This document shows positions 53,601-63,969 of a DNA stretch of 64,000 nucleotides, piece by piece (the stretch's first letter is position 1; every line of letters begins with the position of its first letter). This DNA is from Gambelia wislizenii (lineage: Eukaryota; Chordata; Lepidosauria; Squamata; Crotaphytidae). Below the pieces are notes generated by a model. The model searched no databases, had not been told where the DNA came from, and saw only the letters and a program-made list of their open reading frames with translations. The stretch is taken from positions 337,843,756-337,907,755 of the forward strand of contig JAUMIR010000003.1 in the NCBI GenBank assembly GCA_030847615.1. The letters are read 5' to 3'. The translations under genes and the position numbers were made by a program.

Positions 53601-54347
53601 AACATAAATCCCAAGCAGTAATGAGATAGTAATCTAGTAATTTATAATCTAGTAACTAGTGGACAGAATGTCTCCCATTGTTAACATCATAAATTACTAA
53701 TATTTACAACAGGAGTGGACATAAGTTTATTGTTCTAGCCCCAGACTCCCCTTTTTGTTTCAAAAAAAGAGTGACTTGTCTCTTCTGGAAGCTTCCATGA
53801 CCGTTGTTCACCTTTTGAAAAAGTCACAGGCTCACTCTCATACTGTTTAATGCACATTTTTGAAAACCACCAACAGACTTCTGGCAACTGTTGGTTTGGT
53901 GTTTTGGGCAGCAGTTGACATTTTTGGCAGCCTATGCACACCTCAGGTATAGAAACTGGCCCTTGGACCTGGCAAAGTAGCCCTCCACTAATACACACTC
54001 ACAGATTATTGATTGTGTATTCCTGCAGGGCAGGAGTCCCAAATCGGGGAAAAAGCGGGATAGAAATAAAGATGGTGATGACAATGATGATTATGATTCC
54101 AGCTCTATGATTCTAAATCACATATTTCTAAAACATTGACTTAAAGATTCCACTGAAATGTAGTAAAAGCTATACATATAAACAGCAGAGTTTCTCACAT
54201 GGTAAAGGGCTTTTCAATGTTACATCTTGAGGACCAACATGGGACAGAAGCTGCCAAAATCCAGAGGCAGGGGATGATCTGGATGGTTTATACTAGACCA
54301 CTCACTCTAGTTAAAGAAATCCTTATTTTGATTCCTGCTTTTTTCAG
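53601..54347. other. no gene; LINE terminal fragment near 54030-54115
   Basis: GAAAAAGCGGGATAGAAATA is an L2-type terminus, followed by TCCAGCTCTATGATTCTA as in CR1 ends. A hAT-like end AGGAGTGGACATAAG occurs at 53711. Confidence 0.45.
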
Positions 54348-54545
54348 TGAAGACTGGTGATTCCCATGCCAGTGGTGAGGTGAATCTACCCCAGGTTTTA
54401 CTTTGGACTTTAAAGAAGCTACCCAATGGGTGGACCCCTCTCCCCACAATAGATTCAGCAACTTGGATGGCCCCTCTTCAGTTTGGACTAAAATCTAAAG
54501 TGGATCCAATGCCTCATTGACATGGAAGCCACCAGCTACCACTGG
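54348..54545. mobile_element. palindromic MITE, 'CCAGGTTTTA' family, copy 3
   Basis: Outer CCATGCCAGTGGTGAGGTGA against CATGGAAGCCACCAGCTACC, inner CCCAGGTTTTACTTTGGAC against TTTGGACTAAAATCTAAAG. Confidence 0.75.
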
Positions 54546-55284
54546 TTGCTTCCTTACAGTCAGGTTCAGTGTATATGGCTAATTTAGCAGCCATTTTCAT
54601 ATTCTGAGAAGCCGTATCCACATCAGATGACCTTCAGTGGCTGAATAGCAAAGAATATTCTACAACACACCTTTGCACATTTTTTGGCTTTCCATCTTAA
54701 TTTGTTGGAAGTACTATCTTCCTTACATTTTGCCTTATATGACAATATAATGGACAGTATATGACAATACAGTGTCCCTGGAGGCTCTAAGACCTTTTTT
54801 TTTTTTTAAGTTTAGCAATATTTTAGTATTTTTGCACAAAGGGTATTGCAGATCTTACACAATGTTATTTTCACCTCTGGAGTTAATTTTATCTGCTCTG
54901 CCAAAAGGAACAGGAAGATTGGCCAAAACATTACTGTAGCTGCTGGTTGCCTGAAGCTAGTTAAGGGATTAAACATCATTGTAGGTTCTGTATGAGAATC
55001 AATCTTGTTGACACTTCTGCTATTCCATCAGAGAATATTAAAGTGCTTTCAAGTAGAGATTGGCTGGCACACGAAAGACCTAACCTTTGAATGGTAAGGA
55101 CACCTGGAAAAAAAATTGGGGAGGCCACAGCCACTATGGCACAGGAAATATATCATTATGCAGGTATATAATGAAGCTTTTAGATAGACATCATGAGGGC
55201 AGATTGATGCAGAACAGACAAATCTCAAGGGTATACAACATATGCTTGGCATGTCAAAGGTCCCAGGTTGACCCTTAGGTATCT
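54546..55284. other. no recognisable feature
   Basis: Nothing supported. Confidence 0.45.
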
Positions 55285-55560
55285 CACCACTGATACATTG
55301 CTGTTAGACTACTGCAGTGTGGTCTACATGAGGCTACCCTTGAAGAGCATCTGGAAGCTTCAAAAGCTGCAAAACGCAACTGCTAGAGTACCAACTGGAA
55401 CAGACAGTATTGTGATCATATCACTTTTGCAGCAAAAGTGATCATAGCTGCCAGTAGTATTCTGGGATCAATTTAAAGTATTGGTTTTAATTGGTTATCT
55501 GAGGGAGGGCTTGTCTTATAAATCCCCCTGCTATTAGTATCTACAGGAGAGGCCCTTATG
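55285..55560 (+). mobile_element. L2 LINE RT fragment
   Basis: Translates in pieces as DYCSVVYMRLPLKSIWKLQK, LQNATARV and WDQFKVLVLIGYLREGLSY, the region just before the L2 C-terminus. Frameshifts and stops are present. Confidence 0.75.
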
Positions 55561-55576
55561 AACTTATTCCCATTTT

Positions 55577-56150
55577 ATGTGAAGTCGAAGGCTTTCACAG
55601 TTGGCATCCACAGATTTTCCTTGGGTTTTTTTCCAGGCTGTGAGGTCATGTTCTGGAAGAATTTCTTTCTGACATTTCACCTACATCTATGGCAGGCATC
55701 TTCAGAGAATGGTTGGGTAGGAGTGGGGGGGTTATATATTGTGAAGCCCTGTTAGGGAGGATATGTAAATGTGTGTATTTGAATGGCTAGTTTCTGGGTG
55801 GAGATATGTAAGGAGGATTAATGTCTGTTTGGCTAATGGTTGGTTAATGGTCCATTATCTGCTGGAAACCCCCCTGTCCCTGAGTGGAGTTCATGTGCAA
55901 GAGCTGAGTTCTGATTTTAGTGTTTTTCAGGACAGGCAGCCAGATTTTGTTTACTTTTAGGGTTTCTTCTTTCCTGTTGAAGTTGTCCAGATGTTTGTGG
56001 AGTTCAATAGCTTCTTTGTACATTCTGACATGATAGTTGTTGGCCTGGTCCAGAATTTCGGTGTTTTCAAATAATATTTTGTGCCCAGGTTGGTTTATAA
56101 CATGTTCTGCTACTGCTGATTTTTCTGGCTGGCCCAGTCTGCAGTGTCTG
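55577..56150 (-). mobile_element. Penelope 3' fragment, minus
   Basis: The minus strand reads EKSAVAEHVINQPGHK and NNYHVRMYKEAIELHKHLDN, then the 3' UTR text shared with 41566-41795. Frames are broken. It stops within the nuclease domain at 56150. Confidence 0.88.
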
Positions 56151-56512
56151 AAATGAAATTCTCACTCATCCCTGTTCACTGGTTAATCCTATTTGTTCAG
56201 GGGACTTGGATAGGCTTTCTAAGATGACTCTCTTCATTGGAACTCCATATGGAGAGCTGTTTCTAGTCACAAAATCCTCCTTCCAGGACCAAATCAAGTG
56301 GGTAACAGGCAGCGACTGGAAAATATATTTTTTCAACTCCCAGAACATGGCAGGCTGGCTGGGGGATTTGGGGAGTTGTAGTCCAAAAATATAAACTTTT
56401 ATGGACATTGAATGTTGTTGTTTTTGTTGTTATCCCACCTTTCCCCCCAAATTGGGACTCGTGGCAACTTAATAGTTTAAAAACACAACTAGTGAAGCAT
56501 ATTGTTCTTTTT

Positions 56513-56585
56513 TTGTGTACTGAAGTCATTACTGACTTATGGTGATCCTAAGATGACCCTACTGATGAGGGAGTGGATATTCCAA
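56513..56585 (-). mobile_element. Sauria SINE/BovB tail fragment
   Basis: GTGTACTGAAGTCATTACTG and CTTATGGTGATCCTAAGATG match only the SINE tail. Confidence 0.5.
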
Positions 56586-56692
56586 CCACTCCAGGAAGTG
56601 AGCTAACAATGGGCTGCCAAGTTGCCTAAAACTGGCTAAATCCTGATCCATGCTGGGGTTACCCAAAGTGCTTATTAACATAGGAGATTATC

Positions 56693-56937
56693 AGACATGG
56701 TGGAACATGGCAAAAAAACTGCATTCCAAACTGCGTCAGAAGAACGGGAAGAGAACAGAAAGGTGACCTTACCAGACACCCATGTCCTTCAGCCATTCCA
56801 GAGGTGTAGTGGTGCCACAGAAGAGGCTTCCCTTTTGTACTGATAAGGACAAGCCACTAATAGAAAGGGACACCTAACTCATGGCCGTGCTACAACCCAG
56901 GGACACTGGAAGATGTCGTTGTCTAATAATCTCTCCC
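56693..56937. mobile_element. MITE with GGAGATTATCAGAC ends
   Basis: GGAGATTATCAGACATGG at left and TTGTCTAATAATCTCTCC at right are inverted apart from one inserted T. The inner blocks GACACCCATGTCC and GGGACACC also face each other. Ends resemble those at 37841. Confidence 0.7.
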
Positions 56938-58399
56938 CTTCCTGTTCTTCTCAGAATCTCAGGTTTTTGCTGCATCTGATAATCCAATAAATATCACACC
57001 CAGAGGTGGAGTGCTAAACAGTGCTCCAGGCTTATTATGGGATGTGAGAACATAATAGTGCCTATACACACTATCCCATACTCTCTCAAAGCTTACATAT
57101 GTGTATTTGTATTAGATTGAAAGTGCTAGCTCCCTTTAAGTCTGGAATTTGTCTCAGTTTATTTACAACTATGAAGGTAACAGGTTCTTCCATAATCAAA
57201 GTTTGATCAGCCTCCTGTGGTCTCTGTTTAAATGTTGACTACTAACAAACATGCCATTATCCATTTCTCTTCTCTAACACATCACTACATTATTAAAAAG
57301 AAAAAATCAGCCATCCAAAGGAGGCCAGAACAGCTTGAAACTAATAAACCTTTTTAATGTCTAAAGCTGGTGGATCAATGAGACACAGAGAGATCACCTT
57401 TAGCTCTGCTTAGCTTTGCTTGAGACCCAATATTCCATGCTGTGCAAGAATTAGAAGCTTTCTGCTGGAAAGAAAGATAAAATCTTCATTACAGCATGTT
57501 GGGTCTGCCCAAGGAACTGCAGCTTCATTTAAAATAAATTCTTTAGTGGTTTGACATATACCTGTAAACATCTTGATGCTGGGGCTTAAAGTTAAAGCCA
57601 ATCAAAAACAGGCAAAAAAGTAAAGATCACTAGCAACTATCCTGCTTTCCATGCCTGTCTGCTGGCCTACTGCCCTCTAGTGATGAAGAAAATGTCCCAT
57701 TACCAGCCCTGGAGTAACTAGCTGCCAGTTTACACTGACTTCTGTAGGTCAAAAGATGGTGAATAGTCTGTCTTTTATCACAAGTGGGAAAATATCTTGG
57801 GTCTTCCCTGATCAGTTGCATCATAATGCAATTAGGGCATCAATGTTACTTCCATAAGCATTTTCTATTGTATCTAAAAAGTGGTGCACACAGTAACCAC
57901 AGTTTTCAAAAAGGGGAAGGAGGAAATAAAAGAGCTGTATTCAAGTACAGAACCTGTGTTTTGTCCAGTCCAAGTTATTCTCCACTTAAAGGACTTCAGG
58001 TTCTAGAATGAAACTCAAAGACCTGATTCTAATATTGGAGGCTGAACCAGAAAGAGCAATATTTTCTGGCAAGACTGCCTCTTTTGGGGTCTTTAGCTAG
58101 AACGTGCTTGCAAGAAGGGGGGAGAATTGGAACTAACTATGGGTATGCATTCACTGCCTGGAGTCTTATGCTAGTCTCTGACTGTAATAAATAATATTTA
58201 TCACTGCCTGGAGCTTTGCCAGTTTCACTGGGTTCAGGCCAGTCCTGCTAGCTCCTCTGTTCCTGCTGTACCCAAAAAGAAGCCCCTCTGCCTGCCAAGA
58301 AGAAGACTGCCTGTCAGATTTCAATACTGGCAACAACCCTATCCATGATGATGCTCCTAGTGAAGTTATGGATTGCTAGCATGTTGTGAAATAAGTAAT
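56938..58399. other. no recognisable feature
   Basis: No coding, RNA or repeat signal I can support. Confidence 0.45.
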
Positions 58400-58560
58400 T
58401 TGTGCAAAAAAAAAAATGTGCATGCAGAAAATAAGTTTCCTTGCAGAAAACCTCATTTTCCTTACAGAAACTCATATTTCTACACAGAAAGCCATATTAC
58501 TAAGCAGAAAACAAGTTTCCAGAAGAGGAAACAGCATGGTCTGCACAGAAATATTATTTT
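58400..58560. repeat. CAGAAAA-rich arm, left
   Basis: GCAGAAAATAAGTTTCCTTG, CAGAAAACCTCATTTTCC and similar units repeat at about 20-25 bp. The reverse complement resembles 59566-59725, across the CR1 insert. Confidence 0.6.
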
Positions 58561-58923
58561 CACAGAATCACAGAAAAAGTTGGAATGGAGCTCAAGGACC
58601 ATTTAGTTCAACACCTGCCATGCAAGAATACACAATTAAATCACTACTGAAAGATGCCCATCCAACTGCTGTTAAACGAATTCCAAAGATAGGGAGTCCA
58701 CCATCCTTTGATGAAGTCAAATTCACCGTTGCACAGCTCTCACAGTGTAGAAGTTCTTGCTAATGGTAAGGTGGAATCTCTTTTCTTCTAACTGGAATCC
58801 ATTGGTTCATATTCTAGTCTCCAGAGCCACAGGGGGAAGAACGCTTGAGCCATCTTCTACATGACATCCCTTCAGATATTTGAAGATAGCTATCATGTCA
58901 CCTCACAGTCTTCTCTTCTCCAA
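58561..58923 (-). mobile_element. CR1 LINE 3' end, minus, first part
   Basis: Begins CACAGAATCACAGAAAAAGT and follows the CR1 minus order to CAGTCTTCTCTTCTCCAA, where the MITE begins. Confidence 0.85.
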
Positions 58924-59497
58924 GGACTTTATCAGACAAGGAAAATACGGCGTCATAAGGACGACAGATAACCATGAAAGGGCATGCGGATCAGACAAAG
59001 TCGCCCATTAGCGGTTATAAGGAGGCAAAATCACATACTTTTTATTGATGGATTAAGCCATCAATAGATCCTTCTGCTGCTTTTTTGCTGGCATTGCCGG
59101 CATGCGATACCTCAGGCCATTTAAATTACATATTTACCATGACAATAGCTGCTCCAGCGCGAACACCTCTGGGTGAGATTGGGACATTCAGGTAAATTTC
59201 GCTCTTTTTATTACCCTCCCTGGGTTACTTGGGACTTTTACAGTGTGTTTGGGTGCTTAGTATAACTTTTAGATGTTTATTTTTGTTTTTAAGTTTGAAT
59301 TTCCTGCACGATGAAATTGCATGAGATTTCAAATGAGGAAATGAACTGGGCTCCGTTCACTTCCTCTTTATTGCCAGGAGCCTTTGCCAGGATTACAAGG
59401 TTATTTGGGAGGGTGTGTGTGTTCTTTTGCCAGTATAAAAATGCTTATTTATTATGCCAGCAAAAAAAGTTTAAAAAGACTGTGTCTGATAAAGTCC
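58924..59497. mobile_element. GGACTTTATC-family DNA element, 574 bp, inside CR1
   Basis: Ends GGACTTTATCAGACA and TGTCTGATAAAGTCC are exactly inverted. CAA flanks both sides (58921-58923, 59498-59500), and the CR1 text TTCTCCAAGCTAAACATACC is restored when the insert and one CAA are removed. No transposase. Confidence 0.95.
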
Positions 59498-59565
59498 CAA
59501 GCTAAACATACCCAGCTCTCTAAGTCATTCCTCATAAGGCTTAGTTTCCAAACCTTTGACCACCT
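59498..59565 (-). mobile_element. CR1 LINE, minus, second part
   Basis: CAAGCTAAACATACCCAGCT to CCAAACCTTTGACCACC, the continuation of the interrupted CR1. Confidence 0.85.
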
Positions 59566-59725
59566 TGTTTTCTGCACATAAATTTGGTTTTCTGTGCATA
59601 AAATGCTGTTTTCTGTTCAGGAACCTTGTATTGTGAACAGAAATGTTATTTTCTGTGAAAAAAATTAGCCATTTTCTGTGCCACAAAACCCATGCGCATT
59701 TTTCATGCAGAACAAGTCCTGAACT
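59566..59725. repeat. CAGAAAA-rich arm, right (inverted)
   Basis: TTGTTTTCTGCACATAAATT, GTGCATAAAATGCTGTTTTC and TTATTTTCTGTG units are reverse-complement relatives of the 58400 arm. Confidence 0.6.
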
Positions 59726-59884
59726 ACTAAGTATTCTCCTTGTCAGGGTGTCCTGATACTCTGGAAAACTATTTAAATCCCACTAAAAATATTTTCCACT
59801 TTTCTTTCCATCACTACTTGCATGGGTTATGACTTCTACAGTTTTCTCTGATAGAACTATTGCATAGATCTAGTAGTACTGCAG

Positions 59885-60110
59885 AATTTGGCCCAACAGA
59901 AACATAAGAAGCTGCCTTATCCTAAAACAGGTCATTGGTCTGTCCAGCCCAGTATTGGCAACTCTGACAGGCAGCAGCTCTGTAGGGTTTCAGGCAGGAT
60001 TATTTCCTAGCACTGCTTGATGATCCTTGGTATTCCCTGGTGATCTCCAATCCAAGTGTCCAACCAAATGTCACTGTGCTGCCAAAAAAGATGAGATCAG
60101 GTGTGTTCAG
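59885..60110 (-). repeat. unassigned dispersed repeat
   Basis: GAAGCTGCCTTATCCTAAAA, CATTGGTCTGTCCAGCCCAG and GGCAGCAGCTCTGTAGGGTT form a phrase widespread in reptile genomes. Class and strand not assigned with certainty. Confidence 0.5.
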
Positions 60111-61811
60111 GGTGGCATGATGTTGTACTTCATTTCCCATTAGCCATAGTCAGCATAACTAGTGGAGATATATTATTGGAGCTGCAGCCCAAGAACATCT
60201 AGAGGGACATGTTTCCCATGTCCGGTGTACAAAAACTATAATCAAGTGTGTGTGTGTGTGCCCCTTCAAGTTGCCTGTCAACTTATGGTGACTCCATGAA
60301 TTTCAACAATCATACTCATCAGTCATTTTTCCCTATCCCTTATTCCTTCCTACTTGTTCACACCAACTAAGTGTCTTTTCTTTCAAGTGCCTGAAAAATA
60401 ATGAGTGGAAAAGTTCCTGTTTAGCACTTGCATTTCATCATCTTTCTTTTTTTGTTGGGTAATTATCCAAGCTGTACTTGATTCTGTTCCTCTAATGTCA
60501 CATAAAAGCACCAAGGGAGATGAAAAGAGATAAGATGCAACCCAACAGTGTATCAAATTAAGAGAAAATATGTTGGCAGAGATAAAGAATTTCACATTTT
60601 TGCAAGAATAAGGGCTAGTCATTTTATGACGCATCAAATGATCTCAAATGGAAGGGGGGAGTCATAATGACCTCGAAACGTGGTGCCATTATGGTATAGC
60701 ATTTAGAGTGTCAAATTAGGACATGGAGACACAGAGTCAATTCTAGACAGCCAAGAAGCTTTCGAGGTGAACTTCAGCTGGTTTAGTATCTTGTCAGTGT
60801 TGTCAGGGTCAAATAGGGGAGAGAAAACCAGGTATGCTACCTTGAGCTCCTGGAAGGAAAGGTGGAGTATAAAAGAAATCATAGATATATAGCCATATCC
60901 CAAGCATCATGGGGGAATTGGGAACAAATTTGTTACACAGGCCCTTTCCCTGTACCAACACCACAATCCACTGCCACCGTAAGGTATCATACATATTAAA
61001 CATTTCTGAAAATAACTTCCTTTTGTGACTTCTGTTTAATAAGAACACCCAGACTGGAAGTTCTATAAGTTTGCTAACTATTTTGTAGCTCTCTGGTTGT
61101 TAATGACCAAATGATCTATATGTGATCTCAAAGGAACTACAAAATCCCATTTCATATTGATCCAGGCTAACACGGCTATGACTAGAAATGATCTATGGGA
61201 GCCATGTGAGGCAGTTTTTAGAAGCTTCCTCCAGCTCCTGAGGTTCTAATCTCATATATTTTAGAACTGAATGGAATCTAAGCAAATGTTAGTGGTTGTG
61301 TTGACTCTGTGCCCTGATGTGCAGATGGCACTGTCACAAGGTGAATCAAAGCTGTGATAGAGTAAATTAGACACTTACTCTGGGGCCTACAAATTCTACC
61401 AGAAGCAACAACAGCACTTGCTCCCACTTTTCTGTGGTGTTCTGCTTAATCCTTTCCACCAGGTGTCCCTCATTTCTGTCTATGCACAAGGAACTCTGGG
61501 CCTTTTAGTTTTAGGCATGAAAGACAATCTCAAATAGAGGAAAACAAATCTTACCATCTCTTATTTTCAAACAACACAAGCACACATTCTGTTCTAGAGA
61601 AGGGATGTGGACTAGGACTAAGCCAGGAGATCCAGCAGTTCATAAGGTAGTTTTTACACTGGTTCTGATCTGATTGGCTCCAGCAACTCGTGTAAGATGT
61701 GCACAGTATAGAGCTGTAAGGAAATACACTTCTACAGTTGGTCCTATACATTTGTGAGTTTAATTTCCATGGATTTGATTATTTATGGATGATTATACCC
61801 ACCTTCCACAG
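60111..61811. other. no gene; BovB/Sauria tail fragment at 60260-60420
   Basis: TTCAAGTTGCCTGTCAACTT and ATGGTGACTCCATGAATTTC near 60265-60305 resemble BovB/Sauria tails. TGATCCAGGCTAACACGGCT at 61163 is a LINE/Penelope 3' phrase. Confidence 0.45.
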
Positions 61812-62117
61812 GAGAGGTCCCAACAGACTGGAGGACAGCAAGTGTTGTCCCCATCTTCAAAAAGGAGGGAAAAGGAGACCCAAATAATTACCACCCAGTC
61901 AACCTGACATCAATACTAGGAAAAATTCTAAAGCCGATCATTACTGAACTCTCAAATGAGCTAAAACTTAAAAAGGACATGTACCAGAAATGGAAAAAGG
62001 GAAAAATCACCAAAGAAGAATTCAAACAAATAGCCAGCTCATGTAGGGGGAAACTCTGAAAAGCTAAAGCACAGATGGAGCTCAGGCATGCTAGACAGGT
62101 TAAAAACAATGAAAAGG
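61812..62117 (+). mobile_element. CR1 LINE fragments in inverted order
   Basis: 61812-61945 encodes RT text (RTASVVPIFKKEGKGDPNNY, then LTSILGKILKPIITE). 61946-62117 encodes text that lies upstream of RT in CR1 (YQKWKKGKITKEEFKQIASS). So a downstream block precedes an upstream block. Confidence 0.8.
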
Positions 62118-62248
62118 GTTTTATGTGAAGTCAAAGGCTTTCACGGCTAGCATCCATAGATTTTCCTTGGCTTTTTCCAGGCTGTGAGACCGTGTTCTGG
62201 AAGAGTTTATTTCTGACATTTCGCCTGCATCTGTGGCTGGCATCTTCA
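62118..62248 (-). mobile_element. Penelope 3' fragment nested in CR1, with duplication
   Basis: Minus-strand Penelope 3' UTR (TTCTGAAGATGCCAGCCACA in reverse). GAAAAGG flanks it at 62111-62117 and 62249-62255, and CR1 coding text (NEKGF, then VHSKRKNK) continues across. Confidence 0.85.
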
Positions 62249-62255
62249 GAAAAGG

Positions 62256-62345
62256 TTGTTGTTGTTGTTGTTATGTTCACAGCAAAAGGAAGAACAAGGT
62301 AATGGTAGGGCTGCTGCATGGAGAAGATGGCAAAAGGCTAGCAGG
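62256..62345 (+). mobile_element. CR1 LINE ORF2 segment
   Basis: VHSKRKNKVMVGLLHGEDGK, which normally follows KNNKGFY in CR1. Starts with a (GTT)n run at 62255-62272. Interrupted at 62345 by the hAT MITE. Confidence 0.8.
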
Positions 62346-62557
62346 CAGGGCTGGTTTAAGGCACTGCAGGGGGCCCCATCATTGTGGGGGGGGGCGTATT
62401 AACCCTCCTCCTGAAAAAACATTATTAGTAATAATCTGAATATCCTGTACTATGAATGGCTTAGGTTGAGTTAGGTTACATTGACCTTAGATAAACATAT
62501 GGGCCCCCCAAAATAAAGAATTGCAGGGGGGGGGCAAAATTCCTTAAACCGGACTTG
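62346..62557. mobile_element. hAT MITE, CAGGGCCGG family, copy 3, inside CR1
   Basis: Ends CAGGGCTGGTTTAAGG and CCTTAAACCGGACTTG. Flanks CTAGCAGG (62338-62345) and GTAGCAGG (62558-62565) match 7 of 8. Confidence 0.93.
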
Positions 62558-62984
62558 GTAGCAGGGGACAGAGAAAAGGAAGAACTACTTAACATATTCT
62601 TTGCTTCAGTCTTCTCCCAAAGGTGGAACAGTGCTCAACTTGGGGGAAATGGAGCAGATGATGCAGATGGGGAAATACAGCACAGAACTGGTAAAGAGCT
62701 AGTTCAGGAATACCTGGCCAGTATAAATGAGTTCAAGTCTACAGGGCAAGATGAACTACATCCAAGGGTACTAAAAGAACTGACAGAAGTAATCTCAGAA
62801 CCACTGCCAATAGTTTTTGAGAAATCCTGGACAACAGGAGAGGTTCCAGCAGACTGTAAGAGGGCAAATGTTGTTCCCATCTTTAAAAATGGGGGAAAGA
62901 AGACCCAAATAATTACCGCCCAGTCAGCCTGACATCAATACTAGGAAAGATTCTAGAGCAGATCATTAAACAAGACAGTCTGTA
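62558..62984 (+). pseudogene. CR1 ORF2 linker and RT start
   Basis: [58 protein letters not shown], with a frameshift after KNGGKK. It ends at GATTCTAGAGCAGATCATTA, the same place where the 61812 fragment ends. Confidence 0.85.
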
Positions 62985-63430
62985 AGCATAGATTTTCCTT
63001 GGTTTTTTGCCAGGCTGTGAGGCCTTGTTCTGGAAGAGTTTATTTCTGACGTTTCACCTGCATCTATGCCTGGCATCTTCAGAGAATGGCTGGGTAGGAG
63101 TGTGTGGGGGGCTTATGTCCTGTCACCTCTGTTGGCGAGGATATGTAAATTTGTGTATTTGAATGGCTAGCTTCTGGGTGGAGATATGCATGGAGGATTA
63201 GTGTCTGTTTGGCTAATGGTTGGTTGATGGCCCATTATCTGCTGGACATCACCCTGTCCCTGGGTAGAGTTTAGTTGCAAGTGTTGAGTTTTTATTTTAG
63301 TGTTTTTCAAGACTGGCAGCCAGATTTTGTTTACTGTTAGGGTTTCTTTTTTCCTGTTGAAGTCATCCAGGTGTTTGTGAATTTCAATAGCTTCTCTGTG
63401 CATTCTGCCATGATAGTTGCTGGCCTGGCA
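62985..63430 (-). mobile_element. Penelope 3' fragment, minus
   Basis: Minus-strand text MHREAIEIHKHLDDFNRKKE and NKIWLPVLKNTKIKTQHLQL matches the Penelope C-terminus at 41390-41540. The 3' UTR runs to about 62985. Confidence 0.88.
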
Positions 63431-63636
63431 CAGTACTTATACTCCACCTTTGTTGTTTAAATTGTCTTTTCTATTCTAATTGTGTTAATACTTATGTAGC
63501 ATTCGTATAACAGTCTATTAGTGTTCTTACTGTCTGTGATCTGACGTGCTGTTTTCCTCTTCTGCCGAGTGGAACTTCAATGCAAAAAGTCATTTTTCTA
63601 TGTGTACGGTCGGATCTTCTGTAGCTGCTTTGTTAC
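63431..63636. other. no recognisable feature
   Basis: Short unassigned stretch between the Penelope fragment and the terminal palindrome. Confidence 0.5.
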
Positions 63637-63639
63637 TAA

Positions 63640-63969
63640 GGACTTTTTCAGACGTCTTAAAACCCATAAGCAAAGGGCGGGAGAGGTATATGACTATCCT
63701 GAGGCAGGAGGTCCATTTCGGACAACGCCGTCCCTCTCCCATTGTCGTCCATGTTGCTTCCGTGCTTGATCTATTGAAAAGGCACCACTTTTTACTCACT
63801 GAAGTTTTTCGTGAGTAAAAAGTGGCACCTTTTCAACAGATCAAGCATGGAAGCAACACGGAAACGACAGGAGAGGGACGGCGTTGTCTGAAATGGACCT
63901 CCTGCTGCAGGATAGTCACATACCTCTCCCGCCCTTTGCTTACGGGTTTTAAGACATCTGAAAAAGTCG
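63640..63969. mobile_element. palindromic MITE, GGACTTTTTC family, copy 2
   Basis: A 330-bp near-perfect palindrome with arms of about 155-160 bp. Ends GGACTTTTTCAGACGTCTTA and TAAGACATCTGAAAAAGTCG. The inner arms CACCACTTTTTACTCAC and GTGAGTAAAAAGTGGCACC meet around GAAGTTTTTC at about 63800-63810. TAA flanks both ends (63637-63639, 63970-63972). Open frames on both strands are by-products. Confidence 0.95.
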
